This document shows positions 1-7,732 of a DNA stretch of 64,000 nt, piece after piece (within the stretch, counting starts at the first letter, position 1; the number at the start of each line of letters is the position of its first letter). The notes beneath the pieces are model-generated. The model was not told the origin of the DNA. It did not search any database and saw only the letters and a program-made list of their open reading frames with translations. A program made the translations under genes and the position numbers. This DNA comes from Terriglobia bacterium. GTDB lineage: Bacteria > Acidobacteriota > Terriglobia > Bryobacterales > Bryobacteraceae. The DNA lies in assembly GCA_020073305.1 (NCBI GenBank), contig JAIQFK010000002.1, positions 124,001 through 188,000 of the forward strand, read 5' to 3'.

Positions 1-44
1 TTACCGAGCGAGTAAAGGAACCGGACCGAATCCGGATAGTTCAT
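1..44 (-). CDS. folC: folylpolyglutamate synthase FolC, N-terminal fragment
   Basis: Only the first 14 codons are inside the window. They read MNYPDSVRFLYSLG followed by N, which resembles the N-terminus of bacterial FolC (Y-x-x-S-x-x-x-L-x-S-L-G). The ATG at 44..42 overlaps the accD stop by one base (TAATG), so it is probably translated by coupling. FolC adds glutamates to folates in the cytoplasm, and accD-folC is a common neighbourhood in bacteria. The identification rests on a very short stretch plus this context, so it is tentative. Confidence 0.6.
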   Translation of the reverse strand, partial: MNYPDSVRFLYSLG

Positions 45-907
45 TACCGCACCGGGCCGCAGAAAAACGTTAAGGCTTTGGAGATGTAACTCTTCAGCTC
101 AAGGCGCGGCACCACGGCGTCCAGCATGCCGTGTTTGAGCAGAAACTCGCTGCGCTGGAAACCCTCGGGTAGTTTCTGACGGATGGTCTGCTCAATGACG
201 CGCGGACCTGCGAATCCGATCAGGGCGCCGGGCTCGGCGATGTTCAGATCGCCCAGCATCGCGAGACTGGCGGTCACACCGCCGGTCGTGGGATCGGTGA
301 GCACGCTGATAAAAGGAACGCGGGCTTCATCCAGACGCATGAGCGCGGACGAAATTTTGGCGAGCTGCATCAGGCTGATGGCGCCTTCCTGCATGCGCGC
401 ACCGCCCGAAGCCGAAATAATGACCAGCGGCTCGTTGCGGCTGATGGAACGCTCGATGGCGCGGGTGATCTTTTCGCCCACGACACAACCCATGCTGCCG
501 CCGATGAACTTCGGCTCCATGGCGCAAATTTGCACCTTACGGCCGTCGAGAGTCCCGGCGGCTGCAATCAGCGCGTCAGCCAGGGATGTCGCCTCCTGAG
601 CTGCCTGCAAACGCTCCCGGTAAGGACGCTGGTCCACGAATTCCAACGGGTCGGCGGAGGCGAGGTCCGTATCGAACTGTTCGTAGGGGCCGTCGAGCAG
701 CAACTCGAGCCGTGCGACCGCATCAATCCGGAAATGAGCACCGCACTTGGGGCATAGGTTGTGGTTGGCGTCCAGGTCCTTCTTCCAGATAATCTGCTTG
801 CAGCCCTCACACTTCAGCCACAGGCCCTCGGTTTTCACGCGTCGCTCACCCTCGTCTGGCTTCGGCTTGTTCCCGGAGCCGCCGGTTTCCCGTTTGAACC
901 AGGACAT
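44..907 (-). CDS. accD: acetyl-CoA carboxylase carboxyltransferase subunit beta
   Basis: AccD is the beta half of the carboxyltransferase that moves the carboxyl group from carboxybiotin to acetyl-CoA, giving malonyl-CoA for fatty acid synthesis. The 287-residue protein begins MSWFKRETGG and carries the expected N-terminal C4 zinc ribbon (C33, C36, C52, C55), followed by the crotonase-like carboxyltransferase core with GGSMGCVVGEK and SGGARMQEG. The frame stays open upstream to about position 1000, but that part overlaps rlmH and the family start is clearly MSWF, so ATG at 907 was chosen. It lies 13 bases after rlmH and overlaps folC by one base. The alpha subunit is not in the window. Confidence 0.97.
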   Translation of the reverse strand: MSWFKRETGGSGNKPKPDEGERRVKTEGLWLKCEGCKQIIWKKDLDANHNLCPKCGAHFRIDAVARLELLLDGPYEQFDTDLASADPLEFVDQRPYRERLQAAQEATSLADALIAAAGTLDGRKVQICAMEPKFIGGSMGCVVGEKITRAIERSISRNEPLVIISASGGARMQEGAISLMQLAKISSALMRLDEARVPFISVLTDPTTGGVTASLAMLGDLNIAEPGALIGFAGPRVIEQTIRQKLPEGFQRSEFLLKHGMLDAVVPRLELKSYISKALTFFCGPVR

Positions 908-920
908 GAACCCACCTACC

Positions 921-1340
921 TTAGCGCGGGTATGGATGGCCCCGCAACGTTGCAAAAGCCCGGTAAATCTGCTCGGCGAGCAAGGCGCGCGCCAGTTCAT
1001 GGGGAAACGTCAGGCGGGAAAGCGAGACCAGCAGGTCGGCGCGATCGCGCCAGGATGCCGGGAGACCGCCGGCCCCGCCGACCAAAAACACGAGGTCGCG
1101 CCCTTCCATCTCGGCTTTGCCGACGAGCGCGGTGAACTGGGGCGAGTCCATTTCGCGGCCGGCAGGATCGAGGAATATCTTGCGCGCCGACGCGTGGCGT
1201 GACCACAGGTCGAATCGCTCCGGCCGGATCTCGCGCATCTCGCACGAGGCGTAGTGTGTCGAGCGCTCCACAAAATCCGCGGCGATCCGGTTCGCTGCCG
1301 CGTCGCGCGGCTTGCCAATGTAGTAAAGAAACAGCTTCAC
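921..1340 (-). CDS. rlmH: 23S rRNA (pseudouridine1915-N3)-methyltransferase
   Basis: RlmH is a small SPOUT-family enzyme that methylates pseudouridine 1915 in helix 69 of 23S rRNA on the assembled ribosome, using SAM. The 139-residue product starts MKLFLYYIGKPRD and shows the family signature FLVGGAGG followed by SLSRLTFPHELAR and LAEQIYRA near the C-terminus. It is somewhat shorter than the usual ~155 residues. The start is GTG at 1340, which overlaps the rsfS stop as GTGA, so it is translationally coupled to rsfS. rsfS-rlmH is a very widespread pair linked to ribosome maturation. Confidence 0.95.
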   Translation of the reverse strand: MKLFLYYIGKPRDAAANRIAADFVERSTHYASCEMREIRPERFDLWSRHASARKIFLDPAGREMDSPQFTALVGKAEMEGRDLVFLVGGAGGLPASWRDRADLLVSLSRLTFPHELARALLAEQIYRAFATLRGHPYPR

Positions 1341-1705
1341 GCCGCGGGGATAGCCACGTTCTTGGCGTTACGCCAGAGGCGCTCCAAGTCGTAATAGGCG
1401 CGAGCGCGCGGCGAGAAAATGTGCACCACGAAATCGCCGTAATCCACGAGCACCCACTCGCCATCCTTGTAACCTTCCACACTGATAGGGTACTCGCCTC
1501 GCTCCTTGAGCTTCTGCCCGATCTCGTCGCTGATGGCCTGGATCTGGCGCTGATTGGCTCCCGTGCACACCAGGAAGTAGTCGGTGAAAGAAGTGATGCC
1601 GGTAAGATCCAGCACTTTCAGGTCAGTTGCTTTCTTGGATTCGCCCGCACGCACGGCGGCCAACCACGAAGGAATTTCCGAATGGCTTCGTTCTGGTCTG
1701 CTCAG
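1337..1705 (-). CDS. rsfS: ribosomal silencing factor RsfS, apparent CTG start
   Basis: RsfS binds ribosomal protein uL14 and blocks subunit joining when nutrients are limiting. The conserved core runs from SKKATDLKVLDL through SFTDYFLVCTG, QIQAISDEI and WVLVDYGDFVVHIF, ending near YYDLERLW. The frame is open upstream to 2026, but that extension overlaps the neighbouring hydrolase and looks unlike protein. No ATG lies at the expected place. A CTG at 1705..1703 has AGGAG five bases upstream and a TATAGT -10-like box at 1732..1727, giving a 122-residue protein of normal length. TTG at 1663 is an alternative with a weaker ribosome-binding site. The stop overlaps the rlmH GTG. Function is certain; the start is not. 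Confidence 0.88.
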   Translation of the reverse strand: MSRPERSHSEIPSWLAAVRAGESKKATDLKVLDLTGITSFTDYFLVCTGANQRQIQAISDEIGQKLKERGEYPISVEGYKDGEWVLVDYGDFVVHIFSPRARAYYDLERLWRNAKNVAIPAA

Positions 1706-1710
1706 AAGTG

Positions 1711-1732
1711 CTCCTGCTCGTATCGTACTATA
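1711..1732 (-). promoter_or_regulatory. candidate rsfS -10 box and ribosome-binding site
   Basis: Reading the minus strand, TATAGT (1732..1727) is followed about 11 bases later by AGGAG (1715..1711), and then by CTG at 1705. This places transcription and translation starts just ahead of the conserved part of rsfS and argues against the long upstream open frame. No good -35 box is evident, so the promoter call is weak. Confidence 0.35.
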
Positions 1733-1817
1733 ACCGGACCGAAATACGAGCCGGCACCGCGCTCGCGGGCGTGTTGAGCCGCCCAGATAGCGTCGCGTTT
1801 CGTACCCCACGCACACC

Positions 1818-3983
1818 CTACTGCACGTAGCCCAGCGATTTGAGGCGGTCCACTGCATTCCTATCCAGCACTGCGGGCCGGGCATGCTCCCCAGGCAGTG
1901 TGGATATCCAGTGCCGGAGCTCGCTCTCCATGCGGCTTGCCGCGGGCGGGTTCTGGAGATACAGATTGTGCTCTTCGTGCGGGTCTGCGGATAGGTCGTA
2001 GAATTCGCGCTTGCCGTTGGTCGCAAGGATCAGCTTGAACGGACCCGAGAAGGCGGCTCGTTCGACGCGCCGGAACCGAGGATGAAGAGACGCCGTCATG
2101 TCACAGGGGAAAGATTCACTGATGACGGTTCCTGGAGATGGTGCGGGCGCTCGCAAGCTGTGCCCTGGAAGTGATGGAGGGATCTTGTCTCCGAGCAGAT
2201 CGAGAATGGTTGGAAGCAGATCCACATGGCTTACCAGATCATCTCGGACCGCCGCTTGAGGCGGACCGGGGTACTTAATGATCAGCGGAACGCGCACCTG
2301 CTCCTGATACACGGAGGTTCCATGACCCACTAGCTGTTTCTCGCCAAATGACTGGCCGTGATCGGACGTTAGGATGATCACGGAATCGTCGTAGAGCCCC
2401 AGATCTTTCAGCTTCGCGAATAAGTCGCTCAGCCTTGCGTCCATGTAAGCGATCCCGCCATCATATTGCGATTCGTCCCGCTGCCTGTCCCGCGCGGTAT
2501 ATGGCCGAACCAGGCTCAAGGCTTGAAATTCAATGGCCCAATACTGGGGCCCCTTGAGAAGGGGGTCCTTGCCGGGATACCGGGAATCGTAGGGAGCGGG
2601 CGGGAAGTACGGCGGATGAGCTTCCATATAATTGAGAAGCAGAAAGAACGGCCTCTTGCGTGTGTTCTCCCCTTCCAGTAACTGAAACGCCTCGCGATTG
2701 ATATCGGCGGCTCGGGTATAGACCAGATCCGACATCGAACGCGGGCAAAAGTGCCCAATGAGCCGGCAGAGATTCGTGCGAAGGTAAAAGAGTTCGCGCT
2801 GTTCCAATAAGAGGACCGCGTTAGGCTGGCTGTAGTACTGGAAGCCCTGATCCAGTCGAAAGGCGTCTTGGAGATAGGTCGTGTTCGCCACGATGCCGAT
2901 CGTCCGATATCCCCTAGCAGACAGAATTCCTGCCAGCGTCTGGCTGTTTTCGGGCAGGCGCAGGCCGAATTCCGTGCCTATGGAGAATCCCTCTTTTCCT
3001 CTGCCCAATACCCAGTGCGCGCCATGCTGGCTTGGATACAGCCCGGTGAACATGGAGGCATGCGATGAAAGAGTCATGTCACCGGCCGAGACGGCATGGG
3101 TGAATATCGTGGCATCTTGCACGAATTTCCCTAGAGTGGGAGTGGTGTCTCTCTGATAGCCATAAACCGAAAGATGATCGGCGCGGACTGTGTCGAGCGT
3201 AATGAGGATCACATTCGGAGATCCGTTCTTCGCCGGCGCCACGGCAGTGCGCGGCGGACTTGCGAGAATGGGCTGCTGTTTGAGTGCCAGGCTGAGTCCT
3301 ATGGACATTGCCATGAGACCTACCCACACCGCGATGGAACGAGCAGAGCCGGGCGCTTTCGCCTCATCTCGTGCCACCGTGTTCTTCAACAGACGAGCCG
3401 CGACGTATGGGGCAAGGAACACTGCAATCACAGCCGATATCCCGACGAAACGCCCCGTCGCGGGGCTTTCGAACTCAGTCAGCGCGACGGGATATGCCAG
3501 CAAACCAAGCGGCGTGGACCAGAAGTTCAGGACCGGCCGGAGCATTTCTACCCAGGCCGTTGTGCGAAAGCTCGTAGCGATGATCGTGGTGAGCAAGAAG
3601 GCGATGAACAGTTGAACGTACTGAGCATTCACCAGCGCGAGGATTCCCGAAGTCACCGCGAGAGACAGTGGCCCCACGAGCGGCACTGCCCTGTGAGCGC
3701 TGCCGCGCACCACGCGCCCAAGGCAAATGGCCATCGCGCCTCCCAATGTGGCGCCCACGAACATGTACACGCCCAGCGCCAGAGGCGGTAACCACGGATG
3801 CGTCGGTTTGTACTCATAGCCGGGCACAGTGAACCACGGCCAGAGGGTCCAGAAAAAGCTCTCTACCAACCAGTAGACGACCCATACGCGCAATGCGTGG
3901 GTTGCGCCGGCGATTGCCAGGTCTCGCCAAGTGCCGGGTTTTTGCACAGTGTCTTGACCGGTGGTGCGCAATGAAGATTCCAT
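1818..3983 (-). CDS. membrane-anchored sulfatase-fold hydrolase with Thr nucleophile
   Basis: This 721-residue protein has an N-terminal membrane part (about residues 25-240, some five to six hydrophobic segments) and a C-terminal alkaline-phosphatase-superfamily domain from NVILITLDTVRADHL (Asp264). Metal-site motifs TSDHGQSFGEK and GHGTSVYQEQVRVP are present. At the position where true sulfatases carry the Cys/Ser converted to formylglycine, it has Thr304 (DMTLSSHASMFTG). Thr is typical of phosphatase, phosphodiesterase or phosphoethanolamine-transferase members, so the substrate may be a phosphoester rather than a sulfate ester. The C-terminus is DRLKSLGYVQ. ATG at 3983 follows the transporter stop by two bases; the longer open frame upstream only overlaps that gene. 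Predicted substrate is unknown. Confidence 0.85.
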   Translation of the reverse strand: MESSLRTTGQDTVQKPGTWRDLAIAGATHALRVWVVYWLVESFFWTLWPWFTVPGYEYKPTHPWLPPLALGVYMFVGATLGGAMAICLGRVVRGSAHRAVPLVGPLSLAVTSGILALVNAQYVQLFIAFLLTTIIATSFRTTAWVEMLRPVLNFWSTPLGLLAYPVALTEFESPATGRFVGISAVIAVFLAPYVAARLLKNTVARDEAKAPGSARSIAVWVGLMAMSIGLSLALKQQPILASPPRTAVAPAKNGSPNVILITLDTVRADHLSVYGYQRDTTPTLGKFVQDATIFTHAVSAGDMTLSSHASMFTGLYPSQHGAHWVLGRGKEGFSIGTEFGLRLPENSQTLAGILSARGYRTIGIVANTTYLQDAFRLDQGFQYYSQPNAVLLLEQRELFYLRTNLCRLIGHFCPRSMSDLVYTRAADINREAFQLLEGENTRKRPFFLLLNYMEAHPPYFPPAPYDSRYPGKDPLLKGPQYWAIEFQALSLVRPYTARDRQRDESQYDGGIAYMDARLSDLFAKLKDLGLYDDSVIILTSDHGQSFGEKQLVGHGTSVYQEQVRVPLIIKYPGPPQAAVRDDLVSHVDLLPTILDLLGDKIPPSLPGHSLRAPAPSPGTVISESFPCDMTASLHPRFRRVERAAFSGPFKLILATNGKREFYDLSADPHEEHNLYLQNPPAASRMESELRHWISTLPGEHARPAVLDRNAVDRLKSLGYVQ

Positions 3984-3985
3984 GC

Positions 3986-4753
3986 TCAGATACTCAAGAG
4001 CCTGTAGCCGCTGAACACGAGCAAGCCAGCTATGCCGAGCCTGAGGGCTTGCACGGGCATATGAGGGGAGAGGCGAGCGCCCAGCAACACTCCCGGGATG
4101 GAGCCGAACAGCAGCATCGGCATCATCGCCCAGTTTACGTGGCCAGTGTACAGATGTACTGCCGCCGTGGACGTCACCAGAAGGGCGGCATGCAGGACAT
4201 CGGTGCCAATCAATCTGGCGGTCGACTGCGGGTACAGCAAGAGCAGAAAGGGAGCCAGCAGAGAGCCGCTGCCAACCGACGTCAAACCCACCGAGAACCC
4301 GGTGAAACCGGCCCAGAAAGGAGCCCCCCATTTCCGCAGCCACACGGCCCGCGGATGCAGGAAGTTCATAGGCCGTTTCCTGGGCAAGCGAAAGATCATC
4401 AGGGCGGCAGCGAGAATCAGAGCGACGCCGAGCGCCTTTCGGAGAAAAACATCCGCGTCATACCCTCGCTTTCTGATCTCGCCGAGCAGCCACACCCCCA
4501 GCAACCCCGCTGGAACGCTGGTGCGCGCCAACCGCAGGGCCAGGCGCACGTCAGCGGTACCCTGCCTCCAGTGTGCCCAGGCGCCCATGATTTTGGTAAC
4601 CGAGGTGTATGCCAGATCTGTGCCTACGGCGACGACCGGCCGCACACCAAGAATCAAAATCAGGATCGGCGTCATCAAGGCAGCGCCGCCAACACTTGTC
4701 AGGCCGATCAACATTCCCACGCCGAAACTGAGGAACACCAGAGAAAAGTCCAT
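3986..4753 (-). CDS. TauE/SafE family anion or sulfite exporter
   Basis: The 255-residue protein is almost entirely hydrophobic, with about eight membrane segments arranged as two similar halves. Each half begins with the glycine-rich family motif: VGMLIGLTSVGGAALMTP near the N-terminus and GFTGFSVGLTSVGSGSLLAP after the middle. Members move sulfite, sulfonates or related anions across the inner membrane. ATG at 4753 gives the canonical MDFSLVFLSFG start; the frame is open further but overlaps the upstream gene end. It sits two bases before the sulfatase-fold gene and 17 bases after the membrane-protein gene, so it is in the same operon. An anion exporter beside sulfatase-fold enzymes would fit export of a released anion, but that is inference. 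Confidence 0.88.
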   Translation of the reverse strand: MDFSLVFLSFGVGMLIGLTSVGGAALMTPILILILGVRPVVAVGTDLAYTSVTKIMGAWAHWRQGTADVRLALRLARTSVPAGLLGVWLLGEIRKRGYDADVFLRKALGVALILAAALMIFRLPRKRPMNFLHPRAVWLRKWGAPFWAGFTGFSVGLTSVGSGSLLAPFLLLLYPQSTARLIGTDVLHAALLVTSTAAVHLYTGHVNWAMMPMLLFGSIPGVLLGARLSPHMPVQALRLGIAGLLVFSGYRLLSI

Positions 4754-4770
4754 GAGCTCGCGTGTGAGCC

Positions 4771-5598
4771 TTAGAAATGTACTCCCAGACGGCGCTTCAA
4801 CAGGAGACCTCCCAGCATCGAGAACACCAGGAACCACCAGATCCAGTGCATCTGAAAGCGACCGGGCCCCCAGTAGGCAGTTGGATATTGGACTTCCACC
4901 CAGACCACTCGGCGCTTCTGTAATCGGGGTTCGCCAGGATGCCAGAAAAGCTCGCTCGCGCTGCTGGATCGGCGATCGGATAGGTAAGACCAGGAGCCAC
5001 CGGCGGCGATGTTTTTCTCGATCACCTCTCCGTCAATGAACAATCTGAGGGCGCCAGAGGTTGCAGCCAGCGGCCGAATTCGCCAGCACACCTGGTTGTC
5101 CCGAAAGGCGCGGAGAGCCGGCGTTTCCACCGACACCTGAGGGGGCGCATCCAACCTGGGCGGAGCGGCTTGTTCATTGATGGGCCCGGCGAGCTGCACG
5201 GTCACGATGGCCGGTTGCGCAATGGGCAGCGGAGCGCGGCCATACAAGCCTTCCATGCGAATCATCAGAAATGCCACCGGAATTGCCCCAATCAGGACAG
5301 GAGGCAACATCAGCATGAGGTATCTGCCGTTGAGACGCAGAAGGCGTGTTTGCGCTCGCCATACAACGCGAGGCTCGTCCCAGAACAAACGAAATTCAAG
5401 CAGCGTCGCCTGAATCTGGCGCCGGGTTATCCGCACGGCGTTTTGTTTCGAAAGCTTGCCGATCAGCCACAGCATGCCGACGCCGGCTACCGCGGCTAAC
5501 AGAGCCAGGCTCAAAAGAGGACTCAGTGCGCCGACGGTGGAAGCATAAACGTCCAGCAAGCGGCAAAGCAAACGGTCGAGCAAAACCAGGTAAGCCAC
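4771..5598 (-). CDS. three-TM membrane protein of unknown function, EMC3/YidC-like topology
   Basis: I do not recognise a named family. The 275-residue product has a hydrophobic segment at about 25-47, a basic amphipathic stretch at 48-92 (KLSKQ, RRQIQATLLEFRLF), a second segment at about 93-113, a long polar domain of about 130 residues, and a final membrane segment at about 248-268 ending in KRRLGVHF. TM, basic helical hairpin, TM is the layout of DUF106/EMC3/YidC insertase relatives, but no sequence proof is visible. The start is GTG at 5598, 12 bases after the preceding small gene. It lies inside the phosphodiesterase/sulfatase-fold operon, so a role in that envelope process is likely. 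Confidence 0.7.
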   Translation of the reverse strand: MAYLVLLDRLLCRLLDVYASTVGALSPLLSLALLAAVAGVGMLWLIGKLSKQNAVRITRRQIQATLLEFRLFWDEPRVVWRAQTRLLRLNGRYLMLMLPPVLIGAIPVAFLMIRMEGLYGRAPLPIAQPAIVTVQLAGPINEQAAPPRLDAPPQVSVETPALRAFRDNQVCWRIRPLAATSGALRLFIDGEVIEKNIAAGGSWSYLSDRRSSSASELFWHPGEPRLQKRRVVWVEVQYPTAYWGPGRFQMHWIWWFLVFSMLGGLLLKRRLGVHF

Positions 5599-5610
5599 CG
5601 GATTCGTGAT

Positions 5611-5802
5611 CTACTCGATATAGCCGAGCCCTTTCAGCTTCTTGAGAACGTCCTCTTCAGAATCTGTCACCTCAATTTTTGCGAGTTCTTTTTCCAGAAT
5701 GTGCTCGATGAACTCCTGAGGGGAAGAGTATCCCGCGGCCTCCGCGCATCGGACGATGCGGTCCCAGAGGGATGGGTTTAGTTTTATAGCCGGTCGCGCC
5801 AT
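5611..5802 (-). CDS. small RHH-like protein with LKxLGY tail
   Basis: The 63-residue protein starts MARPAIKLNPSLWDR, followed by two predicted helices (RIVRCAEAAGY; SPQEFIEHILEKELAKI). This short-strand, helix, helix pattern is that of ribbon-helix-helix regulators or antitoxin-like proteins. A linker leads to the C-terminus LKKLKGLGYIE, nearly the same as the tail of the sulfatase-fold protein in this operon (RLKSLGYVQ). It lies 22 bases after the phosphodiesterase gene and 12 before the membrane-protein gene, which argues for a real gene in the operon. DNA binding is not shown; a structural or targeting role for the shared tail is equally possible. Confidence 0.7.
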   Translation of the reverse strand: MARPAIKLNPSLWDRIVRCAEAAGYSSPQEFIEHILEKELAKIEVTDSEEDVLKKLKGLGYIE

Positions 5803-5824
5803 GACTTCAACTCCGGTTTGCTCC

Positions 5825-7732
5825 TCATAAAATTGGCTTGCCCTTGATTTTTTCCGACGGAGTCAACATGAATTCCTTGAATATGGTTGCGGTCACGTCG
5901 GTCAGTTCAGGAGAGTTGAGCCGGATGTTGCGATTGGTGAGAAAGACTCCCGGCACAACTTCGGCCGCCATGCAATGATCCCCGATCCAGGCCTGGGTGT
6001 TGTCCTCGATCACCTCTTTGGGCACCGCGCCTAAACTGGTCTGCCAAGATGAACGATATCGCCGACTGTACCCCACAATCAAGTCGGGGGCATTCCCTAA
6101 GTATGTGTCCTGAAAAATCGCCTTCGGCCGGTAGACTCGCTTGACGACCGGCTCGCCGTTTTGCGAATCACGAAAAGCGAGCAGACGGTCTGTGAGCCGT
6201 TGCAGGATGCGTTCGGCTTCATCGCCTGGGGCCACGATTCCATTCACCTCCCGGCCCTTGAGATTGAGGTACAGCGCGTTCAAACCCAGCGAATAGGCTT
6301 GGGTCTTCGACCAGTCAACGTGCGGAAACAACTCCTCGTCTCCCACGTTGGCTGCGTCATCGAGCGCCAGGAAGCCCTCCTTCATGAGCCAGGTATTCAG
6401 ATGAACGGCGCGATCAAAGGGAGCGAAGCCGTGGTCGGACATCACCATGACAGTGGTATCCGGCGCTGCCCGGTCAAGCGTTTCCCCAACCGCTCGATCC
6501 ACTTGACGGTAGAACCCCAGCAGTTCGCCTTCATACTTTCCCCACAGCATATGGGAATTTTGATCAATACTCGAGAAGTAGTAAAACAGCAGTCCCTGCC
6601 GGAATTGGTCAAGTTCGTAGCGGAACATGCGGAGGCTGTCGGAAAGCACCTTTTGGCTCTGCGCGAGGAATTGCTCGTGGTTGAGTGTGCCCGCCCGCAA
6701 AGCGGACGTGTCCTCGGCGATCCCCTGCGTGTAGAACAGTCCCAGCTCATGCGCCAATTCACTGCTGTAGGAAGCCGGAGTGGAGATGGGGAACTCAGGC
6801 GCTGTGGGATCGATGTTCACCGGGCTCACGTAGAGTTCCAGGTACGGGTGCACGCGGTGAAGGAAGAGTCGAACAATGCCTTTCTCGTCCTTGATGCCGG
6901 GAATGAGAGGGAACCGCAGCCGCACCCAGTCTGACCATTCCCCGGATTTCAGGATCATTAGAGTGTCGCCAAAATCGAATCGTGCCACGCCTTGAGCACC
7001 ATCGATGTCCACGTGAAAAGTCGCGGACGAGGCCGGCCGATCCGTGCGGAACGTATTCACCGGACCTGGAACGGAGATGTCTGCCCGGTGGTCGGCCACG
7101 TTCACGTGAAAAATGCGCCCTCCGGGAACCCTGTCGCGCTGCTCGGCGGGATCGTCGGTGTAGTAGGAGAAAGTTCCGAACGTGCCCTGAAGATCGGGCG
7201 TGCCCATCCCGGCCAGGGTCTGCGCCTTGTGACCGAGGGGCGGGAAATTTGTGGGCATGCGAATTACCGTGACGGGGACACCGTGAGCGCTGAGGTCTTC
7301 CCAAAAGGGCACTCCTTTCCGCAACAGACGTACAGTTCCGGAAGAAAGAGGAAAGGAAAAGTTCCCGATGGTGAGCCGGCGTTGAGCCTCCTCCGCTTGA
7401 GCCATGGAAGAGAATGGAGCCAGAGTGGCCGGGTCGCGGTGCACGAAATCGAACACGCCATGTCCCCCTGGATCCAATCCGGTGATGAAGTTCGACCATG
7501 CGACGGGGCTTTGGGGCGGGATGCTGGTTCCGAGGCGCCGGAAGCCCCCGAGATGGCGCAGCCGGTCCAGATTTGGAAGCGAATCCCAATGCGCTTCCAG
7601 AAAATCCGGATCCATTCCGTCCACCCCGAGGACGATCATCTTCTTCCCCGACGCCGCAGCGGGAGCCCGCCCACAACCGGTGAGCGCGCACACGGCCGCG
7701 GCGGCGCAGATCAATGTCCGGGTGCTGCTCAT
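5825..7732 (-). CDS. type I phosphodiesterase/nucleotide pyrophosphatase-family lipoprotein
   Basis: A 635-residue member of the alkaline-phosphatase superfamily (PF01663 type). The N-terminus is a lipoprotein signal with lipobox LTGC (Cys20), so the enzyme should be membrane-anchored outside the cytoplasm. The catalytic core begins KMIVLGVDGMDPDFLEAH; the nucleophile region PPQSPVAWSNFITG carries Ser where many NPP enzymes have Thr. Other metal-site elements are HGVFDF, SSIDQNSHMLWG, VMSDHGFAPFDRAVHLNTWL and GDHCMAAEVVPGVFLTNR. A beta-rich insert sits in the middle (about 225-320). It overlaps the upstream paralogue by four bases (ATGA). The substrate is unknown; hydrolysis of phosphodiester or phosphonate lipids or glycans is possible. 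Confidence 0.87.
   Translation of the reverse strand: MSSTRTLICAAAAVCALTGCGRAPAAASGKKMIVLGVDGMDPDFLEAHWDSLPNLDRLRHLGGFRRLGTSIPPQSPVAWSNFITGLDPGGHGVFDFVHRDPATLAPFSSMAQAEEAQRRLTIGNFSFPLSSGTVRLLRKGVPFWEDLSAHGVPVTVIRMPTNFPPLGHKAQTLAGMGTPDLQGTFGTFSYYTDDPAEQRDRVPGGRIFHVNVADHRADISVPGPVNTFRTDRPASSATFHVDIDGAQGVARFDFGDTLMILKSGEWSDWVRLRFPLIPGIKDEKGIVRLFLHRVHPYLELYVSPVNIDPTAPEFPISTPASYSSELAHELGLFYTQGIAEDTSALRAGTLNHEQFLAQSQKVLSDSLRMFRYELDQFRQGLLFYYFSSIDQNSHMLWGKYEGELLGFYRQVDRAVGETLDRAAPDTTVMVMSDHGFAPFDRAVHLNTWLMKEGFLALDDAANVGDEELFPHVDWSKTQAYSLGLNALYLNLKGREVNGIVAPGDEAERILQRLTDRLLAFRDSQNGEPVVKRVYRPKAIFQDTYLGNAPDLIVGYSRRYRSSWQTSLGAVPKEVIEDNTQAWIGDHCMAAEVVPGVFLTNRNIRLNSPELTDVTATIFKEFMLTPSEKIKGKPIL

Noticed and set aside
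1706-2026. Upstream extension of rsfS to an ATG at 2026
   Set aside because: It overlaps the 3' end of the sulfatase-fold gene and is not protein-like; family length fits a start near 1705 or 1663.
3984-4343. Long N-terminal extension of the sulfatase-fold protein
   Set aside because: It overlaps the TauE/SafE gene in another frame and reads as low-similarity, Arg/Pro/His-rich sequence; the ATG at 3983 fits both the operon spacing and the membrane topology.
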